DNA from: Myxococcus hansupus
GTDB lineage: Bacteria > Myxococcota > Myxococcia > Myxococcales > Myxococcaceae
Length of the DNA: 64,000 nt
Assembly: GCF_000280925.3 (NCBI RefSeq)
Contig: NZ_CP012109.1
Span: 930,001 to 994,000 of the forward strand
Reading direction: 5' to 3'
Shown here: positions 12,895 through 21,678 of the stretch, in pieces
Numbering within the stretch: the first letter of the stretch is position 1
Layout of the letters: each line of letters starts with the position of its first letter
The notes under the pieces: model-generated
What the model was told of the DNA's origin: nothing
Seen by the model: only the letters and a program-made list of their open reading frames with translations
Databases searched by the model: none
Program-made: the position numbers and the translations under genes

Positions 12895-15449
12895 CGCTCC
12901 TTCATGCGCTCCACCCGCTCCAGCAGGGACTCGCTGGACAGGCTCGCGCTGATGCGCTCGACGACGAGCGGGAAGCCCAGGGGCGTGGGTCTTCGGACGT
13001 GGAGGAACTCCAGGGGCGTGGCCTGAAGCCGCTCCAGGGTCCGCTCCAGGCGGCCCTCCTCGAACTGCTGCTCCAGCACCTCGCGGCGCGCCTGGACGAG
13101 CAGGAGGTTGTCCGGGTCGTACTTCGCGAACACGTCGTGGAGCAGCGACGCGCTGGCCTGGACCTGCCGCGAGGACTTCCGTGCGCCGGGCAGTCCTGGC
13201 AGCACCAGCCCCGCGATGCGCGCGATGTCGCGGAACTGGCGCTTGGACAGCTCGCCCACGTTGACGCTCTCCAGGACGTCCGCTTCCAGGTGTTCGCGCG
13301 TGAAGAGTGAGGGCTGCAGCACCTCGTCGAAGGGGAACGGCGCGGGCGTCAGCAGCTCCAGGCCGTAGTCGTTCACCGACAGGGTGAAGGTGGCCTTGCG
13401 CAGTCGCGTGAGCCGCAGGGCCAGCAGCGCCGCCAGGCCCTCGTGCACCAGCCGCCCCTCGAAGGGGTAGAGGAAGAGGTGGTGCCCGTCTCGCGTCTGG
13501 CACGTCTCCGCCAGCAGGATGTCCGCGGCGGGGATGCGGGACAGTCGGGCCTGGGCATCCAGCACGGGCCACGCCGCGGCCAGCTCGTCCGACGTGACGT
13601 CGCCCTGCCGCGCGGCATCCAGCGTCCGGCGCACGGCGGCGGCCAGTGAGCTGGACAAGGGCAGGCGGCTGCCACCCCAGCGCGGCGTCTGCGTGACTTT
13701 CGTCTTCGCGGGCCGCACGTACGCGGTCATGTCCTGGATGCTGCTGAACTCCAGCTTCTTCCCCGCGAAGATGAACGTGTCGCCCGGCTTGAGGCGGCTG
13801 ACGTAGGACTCCTCCACGCTGCCCAGCCGGCCGCCGCTCCAATAGCGGAGCTGCACCACCGCGTCGGAGGTGATGGTGCCGATGTTGAGGCGGTGCATGC
13901 GGGCCACGCGCGCGTCCGCGACGACGCAGCGGCCCTCGTGCTCCACCACGCGCCGGAACTCGGGATAGGCGCGCAGCGTCGGGCTGCCTTCGCGGACCAG
14001 GGACAGGGTCCACGCGAACTCCTCGTCCGTGAGGCTGGCGAAGGCCGCCGCGGTGCGCACCTCGTCGCGCAGGGCGTCCGGCGTGAAGCCGCCACCCAGG
14101 GCACACGTCACCAGGTGCTGCGCCAGCACATCCAACGGCTTGTCGGGCGGCGTGCGGGCCTCCACCTCGCGGCGCAGGAGCGCGTCCTTGGCGGCGGCCA
14201 TCTCCACCAGCTCCAGCGCGTGCGTGGGGACGAAGAGGATGTGGCAGGTGGCGCCCGGGCGGTGGGCGCTGCGCCCCGCGCGTTGCATCGTTCGGCCAAT
14301 GCCCTTGGGGCTGCCCACCTGCACCACGCGCTCCACGGGGCCGAAGTCCACGCCCAAGTCTAGCGACGAGGTGCACACCACGATGCGCAGCGAGCCTTCC
14401 TTGAGGCCGCCCTCCACGCGCTCGCGCTCCTCGCGGTCGATGGACCCGTGGTGGAGCGCGATGAGGTGTTCCCACTCCGGCCGGGCGAAGCGCAGGCCTT
14501 CGAACCAGCGTTCGGCCTGGGCGCGGGTGTTGGTGAAGATGAGCGTGGAGCGCTCCGCGTCCAGCCACGTGGCCACGCGGGCCAGCATGGAGAAGCCCAG
14601 GTGCCCCGCCCAGGGAAACGCGTCCACGGATTCGGGGAGCAGCGTCTCCACGGCCACGGGTCGCTCCAGTGACGCGCTGACCCGGGTGGGCGTCTGGCGG
14701 GTGCCCACGGCGTGACGGGCGGCCTCGTCGAGGTTGGCCAGCGTGGCGGACAGCGCCCAGGTGCGCAGGCCCGGCGCGAAGTGGCGCAGCCGGGCCAACG
14801 CCAGCTCCAACTGCGAGCCCCGCTTGGAGCCGAGCATCTCGTGCCACTCGTCCACGATGACGGAGCGCAGCGACGCGAACATCTCCGCGGCCCGCTCGTG
14901 CGTGAGCAGGACGCAGAGCGACTCCGGCGTGGTGATGAGCACCTGGGGCAGTTGCTCCCGCTGGCGCTGGCGCACCGAGGAAGACGTGTCACCCGTGCGG
15001 CTCTCCACGGAGATGTCCGCGTCCAGCACCTCGAGGGGCTCCCTCAGGGCCTTCTCCACGTCCCGGGACACCGCGCGCAGCGGCGTGACATAAAGGAGCT
15101 GAAGCCCGGGCTGCCCCCGCTCCGCCACCTCCGCGAGCGGGCCCAGGTAGGCCGCGTACGTCTTGCCCGCGCCGGTGGGCACGTGGATGAGGCCGCTTTC
15201 GCCGCGCGCATGGGCGGCCCAGGCTTCCTCCTGGAATGGATAGGGCGTCCACCCCTTCGCGTGGAACCAGCCTCGAAGCCTGTCCAGGGGGGCTTGTGGG
15301 TGCTCCGCCTGGGTTCGAGGAGGCCGCCTGCCGCGAGGGCGCCGGGGCTCACGCGGAGGTTGGGGCGCGGGCGGCTCGGTGGCGGCGCGCAGGGCCTTTC
15401 GGCTGGCGGCGATTTGCGCCCGCAGCGAGCGAGGCCTACCCGCTGGCAT
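12864..15449 (-). CDS. Ligase-associated DEXH-box helicase (Lhr-like)
   Basis: Superfamily 2 helicase of 861 residues, close in layout to Lhr. A basic Pro/Arg-rich N-terminus (1-55) precedes the motor: Q-motif region YPFQEEAW near 70-77, Walker A PTGAGKT at 91-97, TTPESL (Ia/Ib region) near 173-178, and DEWH at 200-203. The second RecA domain has HHGS and RAGRSAHRPG (motif VI), and a C-terminal Lhr-type winged-helix/WYL-like extension follows. Family members are ATP-dependent 3'-5' DNA translocases in the ligase-associated repair set. It overlaps the ligase by 14 bases and PdeM by 31, so the four genes form one translational unit. Confidence 0.94.
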   Translation of the reverse strand: MPAGRPRSLRAQIAASRKALRAATEPPAPQPPREPRRPRGRRPPRTQAEHPQAPLDRLRGWFHAKGWTPYPFQEEAWAAHARGESGLIHVPTGAGKTYAAYLGPLAEVAERGQPGLQLLYVTPLRAVSRDVEKALREPLEVLDADISVESRTGDTSSSVRQRQREQLPQVLITTPESLCVLLTHERAAEMFASLRSVIVDEWHEMLGSKRGSQLELALARLRHFAPGLRTWALSATLANLDEAARHAVGTRQTPTRVSASLERPVAVETLLPESVDAFPWAGHLGFSMLARVATWLDAERSTLIFTNTRAQAERWFEGLRFARPEWEHLIALHHGSIDREERERVEGGLKEGSLRIVVCTSSLDLGVDFGPVERVVQVGSPKGIGRTMQRAGRSAHRPGATCHILFVPTHALELVEMAAAKDALLRREVEARTPPDKPLDVLAQHLVTCALGGGFTPDALRDEVRTAAAFASLTDEEFAWTLSLVREGSPTLRAYPEFRRVVEHEGRCVVADARVARMHRLNIGTITSDAVVQLRYWSGGRLGSVEESYVSRLKPGDTFIFAGKKLEFSSIQDMTAYVRPAKTKVTQTPRWGGSRLPLSSSLAAAVRRTLDAARQGDVTSDELAAAWPVLDAQARLSRIPAADILLAETCQTRDGHHLFLYPFEGRLVHEGLAALLALRLTRLRKATFTLSVNDYGLELLTPAPFPFDEVLQPSLFTREHLEADVLESVNVGELSKRQFRDIARIAGLVLPGLPGARKSSRQVQASASLLHDVFAKYDPDNLLLVQARREVLEQQFEEGRLERTLERLQATPLEFLHVRRPTPLGFPLVVERISASLSSESLLERVERMKERWTREDARSA

Positions 15450-17031
15450 GGAGCAGCTCCTTCAGCGAGTCCAGCGTGTCGGCGTCCTGGGGCTTCTTGT
15501 CCGTGCGCCAGCGGGCGATGCGGGGAAAGCGCAGCGCGACGCCGCACTTGTGGCGAGGCGAGGACTGGATGCCCTCGAAGTGCAGCTCGAACACCTGTTC
15601 GGGGTCCACCGAGCGCACCGGGCCGTACTTCTCCCGCGTGTGCGCGCGAATCCACCGGTCCAGCCGGCCAATCTCCGCGTCCGTCAGGCCGGAGTAGGCC
15701 TTCGTCACCGGTTGGAGCTCCGTCCCGTTCCACACGGCGAAGGTGTAGTCCGTGTAGAGCGACGAGCGGCGGCCATGGCCCGGGTGCGCGTACAGCAGCA
15801 CCGCGTCCACGGTGAACGGGTCAATCTTCCACTTCCACCAGTCGCCGCGTTTGCGGCCGGTGAGGTACGGCGAGTCCAGGCGCTTGAGCATGAAGCCCTC
15901 GACGTTGCGCTCACGGGCTCCGTCGCGCGCCGTGGCCAGGGACTCCCACGTCTGTGCGCCCACGATGGGGGACACCGGAAGTTGGGGCGAGTCCTTCAGC
16001 AAGGCCTCCAGCTTCGCGCGGCGCTCGCGCAGCGGCAGCCCGCGCACGTCCTCGCCTCCCAGCTCCAGCAGGTCGTAGGCCATGAAGGCCGCGGGCGCCT
16101 CGGCCAGCACCTTGGTCGTCAGCTTCTGCCGGCCAATGCGACGTTGCAGCTTCGCGAAGGGCAGGGGCTTGCCGTCTTCGTACGCGAGCACCTCGCCATC
16201 CAGCACGGTGCCCTCGGGCAGGACGCTGGCCGCGTCCACGATTTCGGGGAAGCGCTCGGTGATGAGCTCCTCGCCCCGGCTCCACAGGTGCACGCTCCCC
16301 TGGCGGTGGATGAGCTGGCCGCGGATGCCGTCCCACTTCCACTCGACCTGCCAGTCCGCTCGCGCGCCAAGGTCCGTCGGCGCCTGTTCCAGCGGCGACG
16401 CGAGGTAGAAGGGATAGGGCCTCGAGCTGTCTCCGTCCGACACGTCCTGGGACACGAGCCGCCGGAAGAAGTCGGCGGAGGGCGTCCACGTTCCCATCAG
16501 CCGGTGCGCCACGCTGGGCGCGGGCAGCCCCGTCACCTGGGCCAGCGCGCGGACCACCAGCGTGGAGGACACGCCCACGCGCAGCTCGCCGGTGAGCATC
16601 TTGTTCAACAGGAACAGCTCGCGCCGGGGCATGGTGTGCCACCAGGACACCACCTGCTCACGTTGGCCCGCGGCGTCCATCTGCCGCAGCGGCAGCAGGC
16701 GTTGCTCGAGCCAGACGGACAGGGGCAGCTCCTCGGTGCGCGGCGGTCGCTCCCGGGCGTCCAGCAGCAGGGCAATCACCTCCGCGAGGTCGCCCACGGA
16801 GGCGTAGACCTCCTCGAAGAGCCAGCCCGGGATGTCCGTCAGCTCCTGCGTCCAACCCGTCAGCAGCTTGGTGGGGATGAGCCGCTTCAGCTTCTGGCCC
16901 GTGAGGAAGTAGAGCGCCCACGCCGCGTCCTCGGGCGGCGCCGCCTGGAAGTACCGCGCGAGCGCCTCCACCTTGGCGTTGGTGGACGTGGTCTGGTCCA
17001 GCGTTTCGTAGAGGTCGGCCAGTCGCCGCAC
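15436..17031 (-). CDS. ATP-dependent DNA ligase of the DNA damage response cassette
   Basis: ATP-dependent DNA ligase, 531 residues. The adenylation motif EWKWDGIRG places the catalytic lysine near residue 232. Motif III-like GEVLAYEDG and the later EGFMLKR and WWKWK segments (motifs IV and V) complete the nucleotidyltransferase core. An OB-fold domain follows at the C-terminus, and a helical DNA-binding domain of about 210 residues precedes the core. This is the bacterial cassette-type ligase, not LigA (NAD+) and not LigD, since there is no polymerase or Ku partner here. It starts 3 bases after the exonuclease gene and overlaps the helicase. Confidence 0.94.
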   Translation of the reverse strand: MRRLADLYETLDQTTSTNAKVEALARYFQAAPPEDAAWALYFLTGQKLKRLIPTKLLTGWTQELTDIPGWLFEEVYASVGDLAEVIALLLDARERPPRTEELPLSVWLEQRLLPLRQMDAAGQREQVVSWWHTMPRRELFLLNKMLTGELRVGVSSTLVVRALAQVTGLPAPSVAHRLMGTWTPSADFFRRLVSQDVSDGDSSRPYPFYLASPLEQAPTDLGARADWQVEWKWDGIRGQLIHRQGSVHLWSRGEELITERFPEIVDAASVLPEGTVLDGEVLAYEDGKPLPFAKLQRRIGRQKLTTKVLAEAPAAFMAYDLLELGGEDVRGLPLRERRAKLEALLKDSPQLPVSPIVGAQTWESLATARDGARERNVEGFMLKRLDSPYLTGRKRGDWWKWKIDPFTVDAVLLYAHPGHGRRSSLYTDYTFAVWNGTELQPVTKAYSGLTDAEIGRLDRWIRAHTREKYGPVRSVDPEQVFELHFEGIQSSPRHKCGVALRFPRIARWRTDKKPQDADTLDSLKELLHASG

Positions 17032-17034
17032 GCG

Positions 17035-18021
17035 TCAGTCCTCCGCCTCGCCTTCGAAGGGGGTCGCCAGGGGCGCGGCATCCACGCCGTGTTCGCGCAG
17101 GTAGCGCGCCAGGGGCTCCGAATGGCCGTGTGTCACCAGCACGCGCTTCGCCCGGGAGTCCTCCACCGAGCGCAGCAGGTCTGGCCAGTCCGCGTGGTCC
17201 GACAGCACGAAGCCCCGGTCGAAGCCCCGGCGGCGGCGGTTGCCACGCACGCGCATCCAGCCCGACGCGAAGCCCGTCTCGTATTCACCGAAGCGGCGCA
17301 TCCAGGTGGAGCCGCCCGCGCTCGGCGGCGCCAGCACCAGCGCGCCGGCGAACGAGGTGCCCTTCTCCACTTCCGACACCGGCTGCGTGGGCAGCATGCG
17401 GATGCCCGCGTCCCGATACACCTCCAGCAGGGACTGGAGGGCGCCATGGACGAAGACGGCGCGGTCCGTCAGCTTCGCCAGCTCCGCGAGCAGCCGCTGC
17501 GCCTTGCCCAGGGCGTAGCAGAACAACACCGACGCGCGTCCCACCGCGCGGTTGGCGTCCCACCAACGCAAGATGTCCTCCGCCACCTGCTCCGCCGGGT
17601 CCCACCGGAAGATGGGCAGGCCGAAGGTGGACTCGGTGATGAAGGTGTCGCAGGGCACGGGCTCGAAGGGCGCGCACGTCGGGTCGGGCGCGCGCTTGTA
17701 GTCGCCGGAGACGACCCACGTTTCGCCGCCGTGCTCGACGCGCAGTTGCGCGCTGCCCAGGACATGGCCGGCCGGATGGAAGCTGACGGTGACGCCGTTG
17801 ATGTTCAGCCGCTCGCCGTAGTCGAGCGTGTCGATGGTGGCGTCTTCTCCCAGCCGCCGCTGCAGGAGCCCCTTGCCTGCCCGCGCGCCCAGATAGCGGC
17901 GGCTGCCAGTTCGGGCATGGTCGCCGTGCGCGTGGGTGATGAGCGCCCGGTCCACGGGGCGCCAGGGGTCGACGTGGAAGTCGCCTGGAGCGCAGTAGAG
18001 GCCCTGGGGCGTCACCGTCAT
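17035..18021 (-). CDS. Ligase-associated exonuclease, metallo-beta-lactamase/beta-CASP type
   Basis: Metallo-beta-lactamase fold nuclease, 328 residues, related to SNM1/Pso2. The metal-binding HAHGDHARTG lies at 30-39, with further ligands in HPAGHVLGSAQ and SGDYK downstream and a C-terminal LSDHADW/THGH pair. First gene of the ligase-associated repair cassette. Start: the ATG at 18021 gives the expected short N-terminus (MTVTPQGLYCAPGDF). A GTG at 18087 is in frame and would add 22 residues of poor quality; neither has a strong ribosome site. Divergent from trpE across a 327-base gap. Confidence 0.92.
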   Translation of the reverse strand: MTVTPQGLYCAPGDFHVDPWRPVDRALITHAHGDHARTGSRRYLGARAGKGLLQRRLGEDATIDTLDYGERLNINGVTVSFHPAGHVLGSAQLRVEHGGETWVVSGDYKRAPDPTCAPFEPVPCDTFITESTFGLPIFRWDPAEQVAEDILRWWDANRAVGRASVLFCYALGKAQRLLAELAKLTDRAVFVHGALQSLLEVYRDAGIRMLPTQPVSEVEKGTSFAGALVLAPPSAGGSTWMRRFGEYETGFASGWMRVRGNRRRRGFDRGFVLSDHADWPDLLRSVEDSRAKRVLVTHGHSEPLARYLREHGVDAAPLATPFEGEAED

Positions 18022-18348
18022 CAATGGAGCGGAAGAAGAGGCGCTCAAAGCCCTCTTCAGATAGCGAGGCGCACCACGACGGACCACCCGAGGTGCGACT
18101 TCGCCTCACCGTGAGACGCTCTCCGGGCCGCTCTCCTGCCACCCTCCGGCGAGGGGGACTTGCGCCTCGCGTGGACAGGAATATCGGACCCCTTGGAGGA
18201 CTCCCCGGGACGGGGGATAACCGTGGGGATGGCGCCCGTCCTGCTGCTGTCGTGATGCCTCAACGCCGCCAGCGAACCCCTTTGCCGGGAGTGACGGGCC
18301 ACCCCATTCCCCCTGCCGTGACACGCGGTGGGAAGTGAGTCAGAGACG
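18022..18348. promoter_or_regulatory. Divergent intergenic region between repair cassette and trpEG
   Basis: About 327 bases that must carry the promoters of the repair cassette (leftward) and trpE (rightward). A possible rightward pair is TTGCGC at 18160-18165 with TATCGG at 18182-18187 (16-base spacing), a weak match. I looked for a trp leader peptide with tandem Trp codons and a LexA-type palindrome and saw neither. The region has no credible gene. Confidence 0.3.
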
Positions 18349-19842
18349 ATGGATGCACAGGAGCGGAAGCAGGCCTACCGGCGGCGCGCGGAGCAGGGCG
18401 AGGCGGTGCCGGTGTCGGTGGAGTTGCCGGCGGACCTCGACACGCCGCTGTCGGCCTACCTGAAGCTTGGCGGTGGTTCGCGCGGCTTCATCCTCGAGTC
18501 GTGCTACGGCGGCGAGCGCTTCGGGCGCTACAGCCACATCGGGACGGAGCCCGCGGGCCGTGTGCGGTTGGACCGTGATGGCGCCACCCTGTGGCGTGGC
18601 GCGCGCGAGGAGCGACGGGACGGCAAGCCCCTGGACGTGTTGCGCCAGCTCTGGCGGGAGCTGGCCGTCGCCCGGCTTCCCGGCGAGGCGCCCTTCCTCG
18701 GCGGGCTCGTGGGGTACATGGGCTACAACTGCTTCTCGTGGTTGGAGCCCTCCGTTCCGGACCGGCACCCGAACGATGGGTCCTTCCCGGATTCGGAGTG
18801 GTTGGTGTGCGAGGACTTCGTCACGCACGACACCCGCACCGGCACGCTCAAGGCCACCGCCATTGCCCGGCCGTCGCTGCACGGCAGCGTGGACGCCGCG
18901 CTGAAAGACGCGGAATCCCGGGCGCGGTCCATGGCGGACCGGTTGCTCAAGCCGCTGCCCCCGGAGGCGTACGCGCCCGCGCCGCGCATGAAGGGAGACG
19001 CGGCGCCCACCGCGTGTTGGGACCGGGCGGGTTACGAGGCCGCGGTGTCGCGGGCGCAGGAGTACATCCGCGCGGGAGACATCTTCCAGGTCGTGCTCGC
19101 GCGCCGCTTCGAGGCCCGGGGCGCGCCGCCGCCGCTGTCGCTCTACCGGGCGCTGCGGCGCGTGAATCCCTCTCCGTACCTCTTCCTCGTGGAGCTGGGC
19201 GAGGCCCGCGCGCTGGTGGGCGCTTCGCCCGAGCTGCTCGTGCAGGTGCGCGACGGTGACGTGGTGGTGCGGCCCATCGCTGGAACGCGCCGCCGGGGTG
19301 CCACCGAGGCCGAGGACCTGGCGTTGGAGAAGGAGCTGCTCGCGGACGAGAAGGAGCGCGCCGAGCACATCATGCTGGTGGACCTGGGACGCAACGACGT
19401 GGGCCGCGTGGCGGCGCCGGGCTCGGTGCGGGTCGAGGACATGATGCTCATCGAGCGCTACAGCCACGTGATGCACATCGTGTCGCAGGTGCGCGGCAAG
19501 CTCGACGCGAAGTACGACGCGCTGGACGCGCTGGCGAGCACCTTCCCCGCGGGCACGGTGTCCGGCGCTCCCAAGATTCGCGCGATGCAAATCATCGACG
19601 AGCTGGAGGTCCAGCGGCGCGGGCCCTATGCGGGCGCGGTGGGCTACCTGTCCTTCTGCGGCACGCTGGACGTGGCGATTGCCTTGCGCACCTTCTTCGT
19701 GGACGGAGACCGGACGATGTGGACCGCGGGCGCGGGGCTCGTCGCGGACTCGGTGCCGTCGAAGGAAGCGGACGAGACGGAAGCCAAGGCGGGCGCCATG
19801 GCCGCCGCGCTGCGGCTGGCGCGCGAGGGAGGTGGCCGGTGA
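18349..19842 (+). CDS. trpE: Anthranilate synthase component I
   Basis: Chorismate-using subunit of anthranilate synthase, the first step of tryptophan synthesis, 497 residues. Family blocks are clear: the N-terminal feedback-domain region DTPLSAYLKL, then FQVVLARRFE, GASPELLV, PIAGTRRRG, ADEKERAEHIMLVDLGRND and TFPAGTVSGAPK in the catalytic domain. ATG 18349 is used; an in-frame GTG at 18328 would add seven residues. The stop overlaps the GTG start of trpG by 4 bases, giving an equimolar two-subunit enzyme. The gene is not linked to the other trp genes, which start 8 kb away on the other strand. Confidence 0.96.
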   Translation: MDAQERKQAYRRRAEQGEAVPVSVELPADLDTPLSAYLKLGGGSRGFILESCYGGERFGRYSHIGTEPAGRVRLDRDGATLWRGAREERRDGKPLDVLRQLWRELAVARLPGEAPFLGGLVGYMGYNCFSWLEPSVPDRHPNDGSFPDSEWLVCEDFVTHDTRTGTLKATAIARPSLHGSVDAALKDAESRARSMADRLLKPLPPEAYAPAPRMKGDAAPTACWDRAGYEAAVSRAQEYIRAGDIFQVVLARRFEARGAPPPLSLYRALRRVNPSPYLFLVELGEARALVGASPELLVQVRDGDVVVRPIAGTRRRGATEAEDLALEKELLADEKERAEHIMLVDLGRNDVGRVAAPGSVRVEDMMLIERYSHVMHIVSQVRGKLDAKYDALDALASTFPAGTVSGAPKIRAMQIIDELEVQRRGPYAGAVGYLSFCGTLDVAIALRTFFVDGDRTMWTAGAGLVADSVPSKEADETEAKAGAMAAALRLAREGGGR

Positions 19843-20402
19843 TTTGGGTCATCGACAACTACGACTCCTTCACCTTCAACCTCGTGCAGCTCCTGTACAC
19901 ACTGGGCGCCGAGGTGAAGGTGGTGCGCAACGACGCGATGGACGCGGAGGCCGTGTCTGCGTCTGGCGCGTCCCACCTGGTGATTTCGCCCGGCCCCTGC
20001 ACGCCGCACGAGGCGGGCGTCAGCGTGGCCGCCATTGCCCAGTCCCGCGTGCCCGTGCTGGGCGTGTGCCTGGGGCATCAGTCCATTGGCGCCGCGTTCG
20101 GCGGTCAGGTGGTGCGCGCGCCGGAGCCCGTGCATGGCAAGGCGGCGCGCATCCAGCACGGCGGCGCGGGGCTGTTCACGGGACTGAGCGACGGGTTCTC
20201 GGCGGCGCGTTACCACTCGCTCATCGTGGAGGCGGCGTCCCTGCCCGCGGAGCTGGAGGCCACGGCGTGGAGCCAGGACGGCCTCATCATGGCGCTGCGC
20301 CACCGCGCGCGGCCCGTGGTGGGCGTGCAGTTCCATCCGGAGAGCGTGCTCACGCCGGAAGGCCCGTTGCTGGTGCGCAACTTCCTGGAGGGGCGGCTGT
20401 AG
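19839..20402 (+). CDS. trpG: Anthranilate synthase component II (glutamine amidotransferase)
   Basis: Class I glutamine amidotransferase subunit, 187 residues, supplying ammonia to TrpE. The nucleophile is Cys 77 in GVCLGHQ, with the His 166/Glu 168 pair in FHPES completing the triad. Other family signs are IDNYDSFTFN at the start and SPGPCTP near 50. The GTG start at 19839 overlaps the trpE stop (GTGA) and has GGAGG about 6 bases upstream. It may also serve folate synthesis (as PabA), which the sequence cannot decide. Its stop abuts the stop of the convergent phosphatase gene with no spacer. Confidence 0.96.
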   Translation: MIWVIDNYDSFTFNLVQLLYTLGAEVKVVRNDAMDAEAVSASGASHLVISPGPCTPHEAGVSVAAIAQSRVPVLGVCLGHQSIGAAFGGQVVRAPEPVHGKAARIQHGGAGLFTGLSDGFSAARYHSLIVEAASLPAELEATAWSQDGLIMALRHRARPVVGVQFHPESVLTPEGPLLVRNFLEGRL

Positions 20403-21008
20403 CTACGCGCGCAAGTGCGTGGTGTCGTTCCACGACACGATGGCCGGGCGGCGCCTGTCACCGTCATGGCCGAGCACGCTGATGGACGCGGTGCTCAGCA
20501 GGAAGAGGCGGCCCTCCCAGGGGGGCAGCCCCAGCCACCGCGCGGCGAGCACGCGGAGCAGGTGCCCGTGGGCGAAGATGAGCACGTCACCGTCCGTGCG
20601 GAGCGCGTCGGAGATGACGCTGTCCACCCGGGCGGCCACCTGCGCCGCTGTCTCTCCATTCGGGACGCCGTTCTTCCAGATGGTCCAGTCGGGCCGCTCC
20701 TCGCGAATCTGCGCGCCCGTGCGCCCCTCGTAGTCGCCGTAGTCCCACTCCATGAGTTCCTCGCGAGGAACCGCGCGGTCTCCGTAGCCGGCCAGGGCGC
20801 AGGTATCCGCCGCGCGGCGCAGGGGGCTGGTGTAGACGACGTCGAAGCACCAGGCCTTCAGCGGCGCTCCGAGCAGGCGGCCCATCTCCCTTCCGGACTC
20901 GAGGAGCGGAATGTCCGTTCGTCCCGTGTGCCGGCCGCTGCGGCTCCACTCCGTCTCTCCGTGCCGGACGAGGACCACCTGTTTCCCGGAATTCTTCATG
21001 GCGCGCAT
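20403..21008 (-). CDS. Histidine phosphatase family protein (phosphoglycerate mutase-like)
   Basis: Branch-1 histidine phosphatase of 201 residues. The phosphorylated His is in VRHGETEW near the start, the supporting TSPLRRA block follows at about 60, and the second catalytic His lies in IFAHGHLLRV. The acid motif is EELMEWDYGDYEGRT. The short length and this motif set resemble CobC/YbjG-type or sugar phosphatases rather than glycolytic mutase, so the substrate is unknown. Two in-frame ATGs at 21008 and 20999 are possible starts, neither with a strong ribosome site. Convergent with trpG. Confidence 0.9.
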   Translation of the reverse strand: MRAMKNSGKQVVLVRHGETEWSRSGRHTGRTDIPLLESGREMGRLLGAPLKAWCFDVVYTSPLRRAADTCALAGYGDRAVPREELMEWDYGDYEGRTGAQIREERPDWTIWKNGVPNGETAAQVAARVDSVISDALRTDGDVLIFAHGHLLRVLAARWLGLPPWEGRLFLLSTASISVLGHDGDRRRPAIVSWNDTTHLRA

Positions 21009-21126
21009 TCTGCCAGCCGCGACCCGAGGCGCGTGAAGAGTCCATCAGGGCGCACCTCGGGGCGGTGGGCCGTCGCTTCTTGAAACAAGAACCGCCTCGC
21101 TCAGGTGGGCGCCGGCGCTGAAGCGG

Positions 21127-21663
21127 TCAGTAGGCGATGTAGGTCGACGGGAGCAGCGTCTTGCCGCCCGTTCCGTCGAAGAGGCTGTCCTTCAGGTGCA
21201 GGTGGATGACGACGTGTGAGCGCTGCTCCAGGGCGCTGCGTGTGGCCGTGAACTGGATGGTTCCCGCCTGGGCATTGATGAGTCCCGCGGCACCGGCCTC
21301 CTTGAACGCCCCGACGTCATCCAGGCGCACGGTGATGTCCACGTGCTTCACGTGCCTGGGCAGGAAGAAGCGCCCCAGCAGGTGGGCGTGGTCCGTGAGG
21401 GCCAGGTCCATGGCGCGCGCGTCGGGCGAGGGGTCGAAGCGGATGGGCTCGCCATAGAAGGTGACGTCGACCTGTCCCATGCCCAGCAGGAGCTTTTCGT
21501 ACGGGGCCGCGTCCTGACCCCGCATGCGGATTTCGAAGGCGTCCAACACGGGGTCGCCCAACGCCCGTCTCAAGTCGTCCTCGCTGGTGTCGCAGGAGGC
21601 GGCCCCCAGCATCACGAGCAGGCTCGCGGCCCGCATCCACCGGGCTTGGGATGGAAGCTTCAT
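21127..21663 (-). CDS. Lipoprotein of unknown function
   Basis: A 178-residue protein I do not recognise. It has a lipoprotein signal ending LGAASC (Cys 24) followed by acidic residues (DTSEDD), which favours export beyond the inner membrane. The mature part appears to be a beta-rich single domain without repeats or further cysteines. It starts 15 bases after the stop of the 549-residue secreted protein, so the two are probably one transcript and may act together at the cell surface. Confidence 0.75.
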   Translation of the reverse strand: MKLPSQARWMRAASLLVMLGAASCDTSEDDLRRALGDPVLDAFEIRMRGQDAAPYEKLLLGMGQVDVTFYGEPIRFDPSPDARAMDLALTDHAHLLGRFFLPRHVKHVDITVRLDDVGAFKEAGAAGLINAQAGTIQFTATRSALEQRSHVVIHLHLKDSLFDGTGGKTLLPSTYIAY

Positions 21664-21678
21664 GCGTGTCTCCCTCTC

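Noticed and set aside
15379..18114. Long plus-strand frame of about 900 codons over the ligase and exonuclease genes
   Set aside because: Same low-complexity antisense composition; the minus strand carries complete catalytic motifs.
18022..18348. trp attenuator or leader peptide before trpE
   Set aside because: No short frame with tandem Trp codons and no paired terminator/antiterminator stems were seen.
20403..21008. Glycolytic phosphoglycerate mutase
   Set aside because: Too short, and the acid motif and C-terminal HGHLLR fit small phosphatases better.
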